A stretch of DNA of 64,000 bases from Pegea sp. RAD2-039 (taxonomy: Eukaryota; Chordata; Thaliacea; Salpida; Salpidae): positions 1-64,000 of the forward strand of contig JAQGEQ010000107.1 of the NCBI GenBank assembly GCA_034620365.1. Reading direction: 5' to 3'. Below, piece by piece: positions 24,209 to 63,820 of this stretch. The position numbers were made by a program, and so were the translations under genes. A model generated the notes under the pieces. It worked only from the letters and a program-made list of their open reading frames with translations. It ran no database searches and was not told the origin of the DNA. Within the stretch, counting starts at the first letter, position 1; the number at the start of each line of letters is the position of its first letter.

Positions 24209-24819
24209 ATGATCAAATTTTTTCTCATTTTTCTTTTCTTTGGAAAACTCGTTCAATGCACACCTGGTAAGCACACGTGACTTTAAACACCCAAAATGAC
24301 TTTTTCACTTTCTGGCCCACAGAGCTGAGAAAAATTGGCTCTGGGACTCCAATTGTGTCTCCATTCGGAAGATGTGACGTCAGACAAGCTTATGAGATGA
24401 TTCTTCCTTGCGATATGTGTTCAAAAAAAGTTTGTGACGTCACTTGATGACGTCATCAAAATAAACGCGCGATTGTTTAGGCTAATTGTCCACGACCATT
24501 TCGACCTCAGCGATCAGCATCGGCCAGGTGTACATTTTGGAGGAGAGGACGGATGGTCAGTGGATGCAAGAAGAGATGTGTGAAGATGAGTGTGGACCAA
24601 AAATGCTGCCCAAATTACTGGGGAAGGGACTGCCAAGGTAACATCCAATCACGTGACCTGAATTCTAAATTTGTATCTCTGTAATCTTGTTTCAATCATA
24701 TTGAATTTGGATGACAAAATCGCAAAAGAATTATGACGTCATTAAAAGATTAATAAAATCCCCTAATTTGAAAACTGATTTGATTAAATCTTCTAAATTA
24801 GACGTAAAACTCAAAATTC

Positions 24820-25012
24820 AGAGCCTCGTAGGCAGTGTGTCATGTCCAAACTCCTGGGACACCAACTAAGAATCTGTATTGTCCACTACCTGTCCAGGCT
24901 GCCCTACTGTATGGGCATTAACTGGACCTCCAAAACTTCTGCCCTGGCTTATTGCATGACGGTTCTCGGCCGAAGTAGTCCTTAATTGAAATGGTCCAGT
25001 GAGGACACAAAA
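24820..25012. other. GC-richer island in stabilin intron 3, copy 2
   Basis: Duplicate of 16478-16670. The minus-strand frame is still open, with substitutions such as G to R and S to A relative to copy 1. Confidence 0.4.
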
Positions 25013-25944
25013 TATCTTCATCAGCTGATTGTAGAGATATTTAATCCTCAAAAAATTGAAAAATAGTTTTAGTTTAATCATTAAAAGTTTGTTTGTTTAA
25101 TTCTTTCACTGCCACATCTACTTATTTTATCATCAATTTTTTTTTCAAGTAGCACCTTTAACTTTTTAAGATATTTTTTTTAAATTCTTGGCTTTGTTGG
25201 TCGAGAAGTTTTTACGAGTCAACGTGCTAAATTAAACTAGCTACCAGACCTTTTTATAACTTTTTTTTCTGATGAACGAATAATTTAGAATAAAATATTC
25301 TGAATAAAAATAGTTTTAGATAAAATTTATTTATCTTGTTCAAAGTTTAGTTTTCGAAATAAATATTTTAGATTATATCTCAAAATCTCATAAAATCTTT
25401 ATCTTTTTTGCTAATGTTCCTAAATTTATTTAAAAACATTTTACAAAACCTAAAACGCTTTTTTAAATTTTAGTGTTTCCAAACAATATTTCTACTTTTA
25501 AAATTTATAAAAAAAAATTTTCCAGTATGTCCACAACAATATGGAATGGTTTGTAGCGGTCACGGGGCTTGTTCTGATGGAATGAACGGGACAGGGGACT
25601 GTAATTGTGACCCAAACATAACCGGGGCTCTATGTGAGTCTTGTGTATCACCTGAACACTATGGACCACAATGCAATCAAGGTAAGAAGATCAATTAAAA
25701 AAATCTTCATCTCAAAGATATCATTTTAGTCTGTGATTGTGTCCACGGAAGATGCAGCAACGGAGTTGACAGAGATGGCAGATGCTCTTGTTATAATGGA
25801 TATAATGGGACACGTTGTGATATAAGTAAGATTTTTTGGTTTTTATCGGGGCTGGGTTGTATCGGCTGGGTTTCATAAATTTCAAAAAGTCAAAAAATAA
25901 ATTTTATTAAGATTTTTTCTAGATTTTTAGAAGAATAAAAAATA

Positions 25945-26020
25945 ATATTTAAATGCGAAGGAGCGTGTATGAAGAGAGCACCTCTCGCTAACACATTCTC
26001 ACAAATAACATCTGTTACAT
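25945..26020 (+). repeat. Hairpin-core repeat element (diverged single core)
   Basis: GCGAAGGAGCGTGTATGAAGAGAGCACC. The left arm of the hairpin is mutated, as in the equivalent copy at 36647, while unit 1 keeps the intact form. Confidence 0.65.
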
Positions 26021-26824
26021 AAGACACATATTTATGTCTCAATTCTTTTAAATAATAAACTATTTCATATTTATAAAGTCTCCATATCATATAATAATTA
26101 TCATTAATTATCTCGATATTCTTTTTTATATCGTTCAGTATTTTCGACAAGAACTTTATGATTTATTATTTGCGGTTATGCTGTAAATAAATATATAATA
26201 AATATTATGTATTTTTATTCATTTAATTTTCAATATAGTTCTATTTTTAAACATTTTTATTCAAACAGAGCAAACAAATTCCAAAAAGAAATCCTTTTTG
26301 ACTTCTCTTCTCAAAGTGCCATGACTTTAGTACCTATAATCGGGACCAACTCTTCAGTCAAAGCATTCAGACCCCTAATAATTAACAATATAACTCAACC
26401 AATCACTCTAAGATGGGGTGATGGAGAACGAGCCAACATTCTATCTGGACCACATTGGCACACCACGGGTGTTTTTTATGTAGTTGATTATGTGTACTAT
26501 CCACTATCAGCTTATTGGAAATAAATTTCAATATTTATTGGTTCAAAGTTTTTGAAGTTTAAATTTTGGATTTTTTTTTCGATTTTTTAATTGGAAAATA
26601 ATTCTAAAATTTTATATAGAAATAAATAAGATATAAAAATTATAAATATTTTAATTAAATTAATAAATCATTAAAATAAATTACCAAATATTCTGATATC
26701 AGTTTTTTAGCAAATACATTTTTCGTTTTAAAATCAAAAAATCGATTCTTAAGTGTCAAATCTTATAAGGTCCCAATCAAATAAGTCCCCAAATAAGATT
26801 CAAATCTGGGACACATTTTGATTC

Positions 26825-28173
26825 CTACACAAAAAATCTTACTTTGAGCCAAAAATATTGGATTGTAAAAATAGATGCAGCAACAAAACAATTAAAGAGG
26901 ATGTGCCAACCAAAGAAGATAGGGAGAACCATTTCATTCATCGGATCATTAGGATCATGCCAGATTGTTCCATGGAGTGGGAAGAGAATAAAAGCGAGAT
27001 GAAATAGCCAACTCCCCATCTGTGACGTCATTCAAGATGTTTTAGTGTGACGTCATTGATAAATGAGAATTTTAAAATTATTATTATTATTATTTTTAAA
27101 TGAAAAACTAATGAATAAAAATTTAGATAATTTTATAATGATAATTATAATATTATATCAGAAAAGTAATTATTAAACAACAAATATATTTTAGTTGACA
27201 GACATGGCCAGTCCTCAATTAGTGACCACAACCGTTTGTGTCCCAATATATCAACAAATTGAAATTATCTGAATTTTTACAATTTTTGAAATTTTAAACA
27301 CTTTTCTATTCAAACATTCAAATAAAGTGGTTCTAAACCACAAAATTTCCCACACTTGCTTATATATACATCAAATATACTTGAAGTGATCACAAAGACA
27401 TAAAGATAAGATCAGAAGATCAATCTTTAAATAACTAACCACCATCACAGCTAATGTATGATTTGATTTCAGCTTAACGTCATTTGGTTTCCAGATTTCG
27501 ACTGTCAACGTGATGCACATCACCATGGCAGCAAACAACAACAACTCATGACTTTCTTTCTCCAATTCACTCTAGAAAATGACGTCATCATCACCAAATC
27601 AATGACGTCATCACTACCTTTCCGTGACGGTGATAGAACAACAACAATGACGTCATATAAAACGCCATAGCAACTGCAGCTTTTTCCATAGTAACCACGC
27701 GATGACGTAACAACTGTTGACTGATGACGTCAACGAGTCCACTAATTGCAAATGAGATATACATCGTAAAATGTTGCCATTCGCTTAAATGAGCCTGAAA
27801 CGCGATTTATGACGTCATCAAGTGATAGATGATGACGTCCGTCACCCAGCCACCTCCTGGGTAAGTCATATAAAGCTTATTGGTTCCCGGAGGGTAGAAG
27901 AGCTCCGCAGATGCAGCTCCAACTCCGTATATGATCTTCATGATCCCATCTGCTGATGATAGAAGCGCCAGAAGGCTGCAAGAAGCGTTAGTGACGTCAT
28001 GAACGCGATTTGAAAACTAGTTACTTGTGTTTAGTGCAAGTTAAGGAACAACGAGGTCTTTTGGTTGGTGTCTTGTTTTTCAGGAGGACTTCGCGAGAGA
28101 TTTGGACGCAAAAAAGGATCCCAAAGGAGTAAAAAGCGATCCCAGGAGAGATATGACCTTCCCAAGTCCCCAT
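26825..28173 (-). CDS. TMEM45: TMEM45-like protein, copy 3 (lacks last exon)
   Basis: Exons on minus: 28173-28025, 27975-27846, 27794-27618, 27571-27440, 27019-26843. All are open and in phase. As in copy 2 the tail exon is missing, and read-through at the exon 5 donor adds VRFFV and stops at 26825. The donor after exon 2 has changed from TGG|GTGAGT to TGG|GTGACG and the TGACGTCA next to it to GGACGTCA, which may weaken splicing. It lies between the copy 2 stabilin fragment and the promoter of the complete stabilin gene, diverging from the latter. Confidence 0.72.
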
Positions 28174-31100
28174 TCTGTAAAAAAAGGGGCGAATTTTTAG
28201 ACCCCTAAAATTTTTCGAAAATTTTTTGTCGAATTTTTAAAAGAATTTTTGAAATTTAAAATTTTAGGAAATTAAAAGTTTATTTTAAATAAATTAAATT
28301 ATAAAAATAAAGATTTTAATTTGATGAAAGTTTGGTTTTAATTGTTTATTTTTTAGTTGGATAAAAATTTAGCAAAAATTTAATTAAAAAATCATAAATT
28401 AGAAAAAGACAAATTATTTTATAAGACTTCAAAAATATTCTCGTAAAAAAACAGTTTCTAAACTCAACTAAAAAACAAAATAATTTAAATAAAAAATTAA
28501 TAATAAAAATTTGAAACACTAAAAACTAGAAATATTCAAAAACGAAAAAATAAAATTACTTTTAAAATTTTTAAACTTTCTTCTTTAACGATTTTGAAAA
28601 TCTTTAAAATAAATCTAACGATATCTTCGTTAAAAAAAATCCTTAACTAAATACCAACCATTAATATGATAAAGTTTTAAATAAATAAGAGTTACAAAAG
28701 ACCAAAAGTAAATAAAGAATAATAGTCACTAACAGACAACTAAAAGAAGAATTCAAATTTTTCAAATCAAGTTGGGTTTACAACTTAATTTTTTTGAAAT
28801 TTTTAAAGATATTTTAGAAATAAACAAGCTAAAAAATATGGACTAATCATACAATTTCTGTTTAATATTTAACTTCAAGATATCAGTTGATTAAGAATAT
28901 TTAAATATTGTTTTAATGAGAGAAGAAAAAAGATTGTCTTCTACAAATTTCGCGATTAGTCGAAAGCGATGACGTCATTATCTGATAATTTAAAGTGATA
29001 AAAATTGCTTAGCAACTATTTTAATAATTAATTACTCATAATATCACCTAAACTTTTAAACCTACACAAAAACTTGTTTATTAATAACATAAATTTTAAA
29101 AATAGACTTATATCAAAAGCTTTAATGACATTTTCTAAATTTAATTTAAATTTTTCTTTAACTTTTGAAACACTTTATGTAAAAAATAGAAATTATTTTT
29201 GGTTTTAAACAGAATTATTCATCATCTAGTATTATCTTTATCTCCATCTAGCTGTAATTTATTATAAAAACATAAGTTTTTTTAATTTTTATGCTCAAAA
29301 TAGAGTTAGTGGCTATTCACAAAAAAAATTACAATTTTATTTTCATTAAACATTATACAAAGAATCTAGGAGTTCGAGTATAGATTGTTTTGCTGCATCC
29401 TCTAGATACAAATGAGTCCTCAGCACCTTTAAACAATAAATAGCTGTTCATTTTGTAGCCGGGTGATTTTATTTATTACAATAAAAGCGAAGGACGGTGT
29501 CTGAAGAGAGCACCTCTCGCTAACACACATTCTCACAAAGTTAATTTTATGAATAAAAACAGTGTTTCCAAATAATTTCTTATAAATTTTAAAAGTAGAA
29601 ATTCTAACAATAAATTAAACTTTAAATTTACCAATATCTTTTTCTAGAATTTTAAAATTATAATTTTAAACGCTTAAAAAATAAATTTAAAAAGTAAATT
29701 TGTAGGAAAATTATTTAGAAACACTTTCTTTAATTTTCAAAATGACAAAGGGTGCCTGAAGAGAGCTCCTCTCGCTAACACACATTCTCACAAATAATAT
29801 CTATTAAGTTAGAAATATAGAAAACAAAAGATGTAACACAAGGCATTTCAGTAGTCCTCAAAACATATATCAGTAAACAATTACATAGAATGTTAATAAT
29901 ATAAAAAATCACAGTTTAGAAATGATAATATTTGCAATATTATATCGATTCAACTTCTGCTTGAACAACACGAGTGATTCTGACATGAAAATGTCTGATG
30001 GCAGCTAGTTCCAAGTACCAATTGTGATTTATTAGAAAAGAATTTGCTCTGATTAACGTACCAGGTGATGTGAGCTTATTAAGATGTAATCTGTCGTTTG
30101 AGTTGATGTAACTTATAAGGATCTTTTTAGGTTCTATTAAATTTTAATGATTTAAATTACACTTTTATAGGTCTATTACACAATATTACTTCTATAAGCT
30201 CTTATAAAAGAATAATAAAATACTTTTAAAGCTACACGTGATTTTGAAATAAAATTCTGGATTGATATCATTTGTTTTAATTTCATTTAAATTTTTAGAT
30301 TTATAATTATTATTATAAAACAACTACAATTTTATTAAGCTTGTGTTTGTTGTTATCCATTAAAAAAAGCTTATTTTTTGCATACAATTCTTTATTTATT
30401 CTTTTAGTTTTCAGAAATTTTTACTTATTTATCTAACAATCTAAAAACAAACTGAAAATTATAAACAATTTTTTATCTAAAAATTAAATCAGAAAATATA
30501 TTTTATTTAAGAATATCTAAAAAAACTTTTGTAAACATAATAAATCTATTTTAATTTTATTGGTGTTTCCGTGCAGTGTTTCTTTAAGTTTTTAACCAAT
30601 TATTTTTTTAATTATTTGATCTTCAGTTATCTTCAAGATTTTGTTTCAAAGATTTAAAAGAGGTCCTTGAAGAAGATGAAGTCTTATAATAAGATTAAGA
30701 TTTTTTCTCATAATCTAATTAAAAAATTAATGGATTTTAAAAGGTTGATTATCAAAAGATGAATAATCTTTTGTAAAGAATAAAGTTTTTATTTTATAAG
30801 AAAGTATCTTCATCTTACTTAAAGATCACTGCATCAATTATAGCAACGAATTATAATTTTTCAGAAAACTACAAGATAATTTTAGATGTCAAAACCAAGA
30901 AGCATAAAAAACAACAAAAAATATAAATAATCGAACATTAATAGAAACCAATATTTATATTTATTTATTAATAAATGAAAAAAACAATAAACAAAAGAAT
31001 AATATTTATGATAACCACTAGATATAAATCTCTGTTTGCTATGAAGGCATTCAATTTAATGATTGACAGTTTAATAGTAGCTACGATTATATTAAAATCC

Positions 31101-32552
31101 ATTCTTACTTCCTAACTTTTTTTAGAAATTCAAGGAAAGTGTCACGTGATGTCGCTATTTGTTAAATAGAAAGATTTTCTTTTTCTGTTATGATTGATTG
31201 TAATTAATAAATGATTAACTGTAGAAACTACAAACAGGAGTTATTTGTTTTAGCTAGAGTACTTAAGCATGAGGGATTTTTTATTAATCAGCCATAAAAG
31301 TTGTTAAATTTAATTATTAAAAATTTTTCTTATATTTTATTGAATAGGAATTAATTTTAAATAATTATTGTAGTTTGAAAAGAAAAACTTCAGTTTTTAT
31401 CTTTTTTTTTTAATGTTTTGATAACTTTGATGATCAGATAATAAAGACAACTTTTTTTTGTGGTCTGTTTTTATCTGCGATTAAAATTTAAGTTTTTTTT
31501 TTTAGAAACTTGTAAAAATTTTTATATGATAGTTTATTAGCTGAATGTTTTTTTGTGTATTTGTATTAAAAAAACGATTAAAAAAAACTTGTTAAGTAAA
31601 GTTTAGAATTAATTATTTTTTTTTGTTTCAAAATATTTATTTAAAAAGATTTAAAAACTTTAAATTTAAAATTAAAACCTGAAAAGCTTTATAAACTTCT
31701 AGTTGGATATTATAAATAAATATTATGGTAAAATTTTCTTTAAATACTTCCTATATTATTATGTAAATTTTAACAACATACAGAGTTGCAAAAAAAAAAC
31801 TTTAAATTTTTTTTGAAATAATTCAAATCCTAAATTTTTCAATTGCAAAAGTAATCGTGACGTCATCACTTAATTACCTTACTAACAATCGAAACCAAAA
31901 TAATTGGTGATTGTTAAATAGGGTTTTTACTTTTGGCATTTTGAATTGTTTCAAAGGTTTTTTATTTTCTTAATAGTTTTTAAATAAACGAATTTTTAAA
32001 TTCTCTGATTTTAGAAAATTTAATTTTTTAGCTTTATTAAAAATAAATATTAAGAAATATGTTTTTTTCTATGTTTTAGTTTAGTTATTAATTTTATGAA
32101 TTCTTATTTCTTGTAAAGATAAAAAGTAAAATATAATCTTTCGCTTTTTTACAACTTTGGAAAACTTTTGAAATTAAAAAAAAAGAAAATTAAATTTTGT
32201 GTTTCTCGTATTTTTTTTTCTATTTTAGGTGATTCGAAAATTTGAATAATTTGAAATTGGAAACCCTTTATTAAAGTTTCTGTTTTTTAAACTAAAACTT
32301 TTTAAGTTTCATTCTTTTTAAAATCATCGAAATAAATTATTTCAAATTATTTGCTAAATCTTAGATTTAATTAATTTATTTCCTAAAACTGAATTTCGTA
32401 TTTTCAAAATGGAAATATTTTTAAATGACGCCATCACCGAAAAAGGGTTTCTCTAAAATAATTTAAAAAATGATTAATGACGTCATCAACTTTTCTAGCG
32501 TTTCCCAACTAGTAATTTATAATTTAATAATTTTCTGAAATTGAAACAAATC
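28174..32552. promoter_or_regulatory. Divergent spacer upstream of the complete stabilin gene, copy 3
   Basis: Third copy of the spacer, and the one that drives the intact stabilin. TGACGTCA lies near 28969, 31858 and 32478 (the last about 75 bp before the ATG). An X-box-like TTGCTTAGCAAC lies near 29005. Hairpin-element cores are near 29493 and 29750. No other gene is seen. Confidence 0.5.
29466..29945 (+). repeat. Hairpin-core repeat element (two cores)
   Basis: Same structure as at 21135. The second core carries GAGAGCTCC instead of GAGAGCACC, which breaks one hairpin pair. Confidence 0.72.
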
Positions 32553-60049
<27,497 letters not shown>

Positions 60050-60142
60050 AACTTCTAATCTTCATTCATATGTTATCTCATCTTTCATTTTTACCTTTTT
60101 GTATCGTGACGTCACACAAAAGTCTCGATGCGTCGGAGACAA

Positions 60143-60148
60143 AATAAA
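60143..60148 (+). terminator. AATAAA polyadenylation signal of stabilin
   Basis: AATAAA about 95 bp after the stop codon at 60047-60049. The short 3' UTR also carries TGACGTCA near 60108. Confidence 0.6.
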
Positions 60149-60418
60149 GAAAAATTATTTAGTTCCTTGAGCTGTTGGTTTTTTTAAGACTAAAAATTTT
60201 GATCTTTTGTAAAAGGATCTTAAAATCTCTAGTCTCCAGATTTTGTTAATTTTTTATTTGAAAATTATTATTTGATAAAATCTATAAAAGTTCAGAGAAA
60301 AATATTTTCTAATTATTAAAATATATTTCTTAAAAACATTTGAAAAAATACTTTTATCACTGAATCCTCCACTTTGTCATCTAAAGAAATATTTGCATCA
60401 AATCAGTTGATTCATGAT

Positions 60419-60980
60419 TCGTGATAAATATTATTAAAAGATGCTCAATTAATTATAAGTTTCAAAAAAGCTTAAAAATTGATGCGAGTAATTTAACATC
60501 CGGGTCAAAAACAAGCTGTTATTAATTGACTTTTTACTTATTTTTTTTGGATTGATTTCAGTAGAATTTAAATCATTATTAAGTGTTATAAATCAGTAAA
60601 AGTAACAAAATTAAAATTAAAAATCAGATTATTATCTATTTATTTATTACAATAAATGCGAAGAAGGGTGCCTGAAGAGAGCACCTCTCGCTAAAACATA
60701 TTCCCACAAATAACATCTATCAAGTTAGAAATATAAAAAGCAAAAGATGTAACACATGGCATTTCAGTATTCTTAAAAGCATATAACAGTAAACAATTAC
60801 ATAGAATGTTAATAGTATAAAAAATCACAGTTTAGAAATGACAATGTTGGGAATATTATATTGTTATTATTATGTATTAACAAAATTAAGAATTTTAGAT
60901 AAACTATAAATAAGAGTTTAAAAGTTTATTTATAGATATATCTTTTGTAATAAAAAGTTTATTATAATTATGTTGTTATT
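60419..60980 (-). repeat. Right arm of the inverted repeat downstream of stabilin
   Basis: Inverse of 58006-58832. About 230 bp of former intron flank (60419-60640) and a copy of the hairpin element from 60649 that has lost about 250 bp between its two cores. Identity looks high, with a few substitutions. Confidence 0.85.
60649..60980 (+). repeat. Hairpin-core repeat element (one core) downstream of stabilin
   Basis: Starts ACAATAAATGCGAAGAAGG, with the core GGGTGCCTGAAGAGAGCACC near 60667 and the 3' half ATGTAACACATGGCATTTC. Forms part of the right inverted-repeat arm. Confidence 0.75.
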
Positions 60981-62848
60981 CTGTCAACTAAATGTGAAAA
61001 TTAAGTTTTATTTTAAAGAATTTTACAAATTGTCTAGCAAGCATTAAATCAATGTTTAATTCTATAAAACCATTTTAATTCTAAGTTTTTCAAATAAAAC
61101 ATAACTAGTTTTATAAATAGAACTAAAATATAATAGTCTTGGTATGTATAAGTAAATAACTGAATAACTGTTTAAAAAAAAGGTTTTTGTCAATATGAAA
61201 AAGAAAGTTTCAGTTCTAAAGTTAAGAAAATGTTGTAGTCTAAACCGTTTTTGTTTGAGAAGTTATAATTGTTTGAAAGTTTTTTCTATTTCTAATTAGA
61301 TAAGTACCTAAGTTTGTTGGTGACTAAAAAAAGCCAATTTTGATAATTTTTAGTCAAAGTGAAATTTTTGATTTTTTGTTAAAAACTTTTTAGTGTTTTC
61401 TAGATTTTTTTTTAAACCATCAAATGATTTTTTATTGATTACATTTTTTTTAAATTTAATTCTTTTATTTTAATCAACTCTCTTTAAATATTTCAAGCTT
61501 TAAAAAATCTGCTTTTTATAATATAAATCTTATTAATTTTTGAAACATTCCTATTCTACTGTTAAAAGTAAACTTAGATTTACCATATTTAGCTCTAAAA
61601 GTAGTTTATTATATAAACTTTGTAATATATGTTAAACTATTTCTAAAAATAAAGATATTCCATTGTTTAATAACATTGTGTAGACATCAGTTAAAGTATT
61701 TTCATTTGAGCTATTAAAGCAGAACTACAATTAACAAATTAAAACTGTTTAGCAAATTTACTATTTGTTTACTAATACTTAATGTTCTAACAAACATTTT
61801 GTTAGATTTAATTTTTCTTAAAAAGTTTCAATTAATTTTTTTTCGATTATTTATTATATTAGTTCTTATTAACTAGAGATTTTCCAAGTAATTAACTGAA
61901 GTATTTTTTAATTTCTGTATTTCTAATTTAATAGATGTTATTTGTGAGAATGTGTGTTAGCGAGAGGTGCTCTCTTCAGACACCCTTCTTCGCATTTATG
62001 GTAATAAATAAATAATGATATAGTTTTGTGTTTAGAGTAGTTTTAAAATATTGATAATATTTAACTCGTACAAGAGAACTTTTGAAAAATTGACTTGAAA
62101 CTTAAAAATAGATAAATGTACAAATTAAAAATTTAAATTTAATTTATCTTTTGTAACAATTTTTATTTCCATAGTAAAATGTAAGATAGAAAATAGAAAA
62201 CTAAATATTTACTTTAAATTAAAATATTTAATTCAGTAAGATTATCATAAAATGTAAGAAATTTGTTTAAAGTTTTAAGATAGAATTTATTTTAGTTGTT
62301 TGAAAAAACTTTATTGTTAAGAAATAAAATGTGATGAAGATATTAGCAACAGTTTTAAAAACTTTTTAAGTTTTTATTATTCATATAAAATAAGTCATAC
62401 TATCTTTTATTTCGTTAAAATTGAAAAAAAAATTTATATGAAGTCATTTTTTTATTTATTTGCTTTTAAATTTAGAAGTTTTTTTTTGTGTTTTCATCTT
62501 TCAAATCTTCATTATTCTATTTTTTTTCCCTAGAAAGAACCATGTATCTAAAAACCCATTATTTCAATTAATTATTATTATTTTTGATTTAAGGTAATAT
62601 TTTAAAGATACTAAATTTTTTAGATTTATTTTTATTTAAAATTAGAAATAGTATTACAAAAGTAATTTTATAAGATTAATAATTGGTTTTTGGTAGAAAC
62701 ATTTAATCAAATATTATTATATTAAATGATAAACACTTTTAGATATTTCTAAATTTATTTAGAAACACTAGATTAAATAACTGATATTTTAAAAATAAAT
62801 TCTTTTTAAATATTCAAAAAAGTATTTAAAAATATTTTAATTTTTTAT
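60981..62848. other. AT-rich intergenic region
   Basis: No gene seen apart from one hairpin-element fragment at 61905-62010. It may contain an upstream exon and the promoter of the lectin-like receptor gene, but none can be identified. Confidence 0.5.
61905..62010 (-). repeat. Hairpin-core repeat element fragment, minus orientation
   Basis: GAGAATGTGTGTTAGCGAGA followed by GGTGCTCTCTTCAGACACC and CTTCGCATTTATGGTAATAA. It is a single core with a little of the tail. Confidence 0.72.
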
Positions 62849-63820
62849 ATGATTATAGTATTAACTTTTAAACTTTATTTCAGTATTTTTATTTTGGTTT
62901 TCAAGATAAAAAAGTTTCTTAAATTAGAACAAGTTACTCAAATGGAGATAAATTATGGTTGTCGGAACCACACCTGTAAGTCGTTCTTTAAATCCATCAT
63001 AGGTGTGATCGAGGTAGTTGACTCAGAAAGAAATAAAAAGAAAGCAATAAAGTATTGTGAGGAGAATGAGGGGATGCTGATCCCTCTAAATAATCAAACT
63101 GTAGTTGATGAAATATCAAATAATTTAGTGAATTGTTGTAAGAACGGTAAATGGCAGTTAAGACACGAAAAATTATGGCATGTTGGTATTGAATGCAGAA
63201 ATAAGGTATTCACGTGGTTCAATGGTGTTCAATTTGATAGAAAAAAATATTCTAACTACAGTAACTTATATTTTCAAAGATGTGAAGAATTATTTTTGAG
63301 TCCTTCTAAAAAATGCTTGCATAAAGACCCTGGTTGGAGATCTATTAAACGCGCGAATATTTTGTGCTTGAAAGATCATAAAAGAAAACTTTGGAAACTA
63401 ACTGAAAATGTGATGCCGACAACAACAACTTCTTCTTTTCCTACATCAACTACAAACGAAGTCACTGACAGCAACACAACACAAACAGTATTCGGTTTGT
63501 CTCTAGCTTTAGCTCTATCAGTTGTGGTTGTTATGATTTTGTCACTGATACTTTTTGTAACAATTAAAAAAAAGAAACAAGCTTCAAATAGGCAAATATC
63601 AAACTTGGATGTTGTTGAGACTCATGAATTAAGAAACTTTGAACAATCAACTTATGTAAATGATGTAGTTCAAGATTTTTCTACTCAAGTAGTTGAAAAT
63701 CATGATTATGAAAATATCGTGGAACCACTTGCTATACCAGACGCCAATGATATCCAGCTACGATCATCTAATGAATATGTCGCTGAGGAGTATGTGTTTA
63801 TGAGGCCAATCAAAAGATAA
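62849..63820 (+). CDS. C-type-lectin-like type I receptor with tyrosine-rich tail
   Basis: A 323-codon open frame. An N-terminal hydrophobic stretch (IIVLTFKLYFSIFILVF) may be a signal peptide, or may be intron read as coding: an acceptor-like TTTATTTCAG lies at 62874-62883, so the true 5' end may be elsewhere. Residues about 38-180 resemble a diverged C-type lectin-like domain: KAIKYCEENEGMLIPLNNQ, LWHVGIECRNKVFTWFNGVQ, then RCEEL and a final Cys (ANILCLKD). The calcium-site EPN/QPD and WND motifs are not apparent. A Thr/Ser-rich stalk follows, then the helix LSLALALSVVVVMILSLILF and KKKK. The tail has YVND, YENIV and YVFM, which resemble SH2-docking motifs (Grb2-type pYxN, PI3K-type YxxM). 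Ligand unknown; family assignment is moderate. Confidence 0.7.
   Translation: MIIVLTFKLYFSIFILVFKIKKFLKLEQVTQMEINYGCRNHTCKSFFKSIIGVIEVVDSERNKKKAIKYCEENEGMLIPLNNQTVVDEISNNLVNCCKNGKWQLRHEKLWHVGIECRNKVFTWFNGVQFDRKKYSNYSNLYFQRCEELFLSPSKKCLHKDPGWRSIKRANILCLKDHKRKLWKLTENVMPTTTTSSFPTSTTNEVTDSNTTQTVFGLSLALALSVVVVMILSLILFVTIKKKKQASNRQISNLDVVETHELRNFEQSTYVNDVVQDFSTQVVENHDYENIVEPLAIPDANDIQLRSSNEYVAEEYVFMRPIKR

Larger units (their letters stand above)
18174..26516. repeat. Segmental tandem duplication, unit 2 (8343 bp)
   Basis: Starts at the junction CTTATT/GGAAAT. The left partner (CTTATTTATGG, stabilin exon 10) and right partner (AAGTTTGGAAAT, TMEM45 intron) share only TT, so the joint has about 2 bp of microhomology. 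It shares with unit 1 the deletion of stabilin exons 6-9. Confidence 0.93.
24209..26524 (+). pseudogene. Stabilin 5' fragment, copy 2 (truncated duplicate)
   Basis: Exons 24209-24266, 24323-24429, 24481-24637, 25526-25681 and 25730-25825 are open and in phase (signal peptide, Cys-rich segment, EGF repeats). The remnant of exon 10 (26269-26516) keeps its native frame, unlike copy 1, but exons 6-9 are missing, so exon 5 (phase 1) cannot join it in frame. Such splicing would add about 18 residues and stop. In the native frame the remnant reads through the duplication junction and ends ...SAYWK-stop at 26524. A short secreted product of about 200 aa is possible. Confidence 0.83.
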
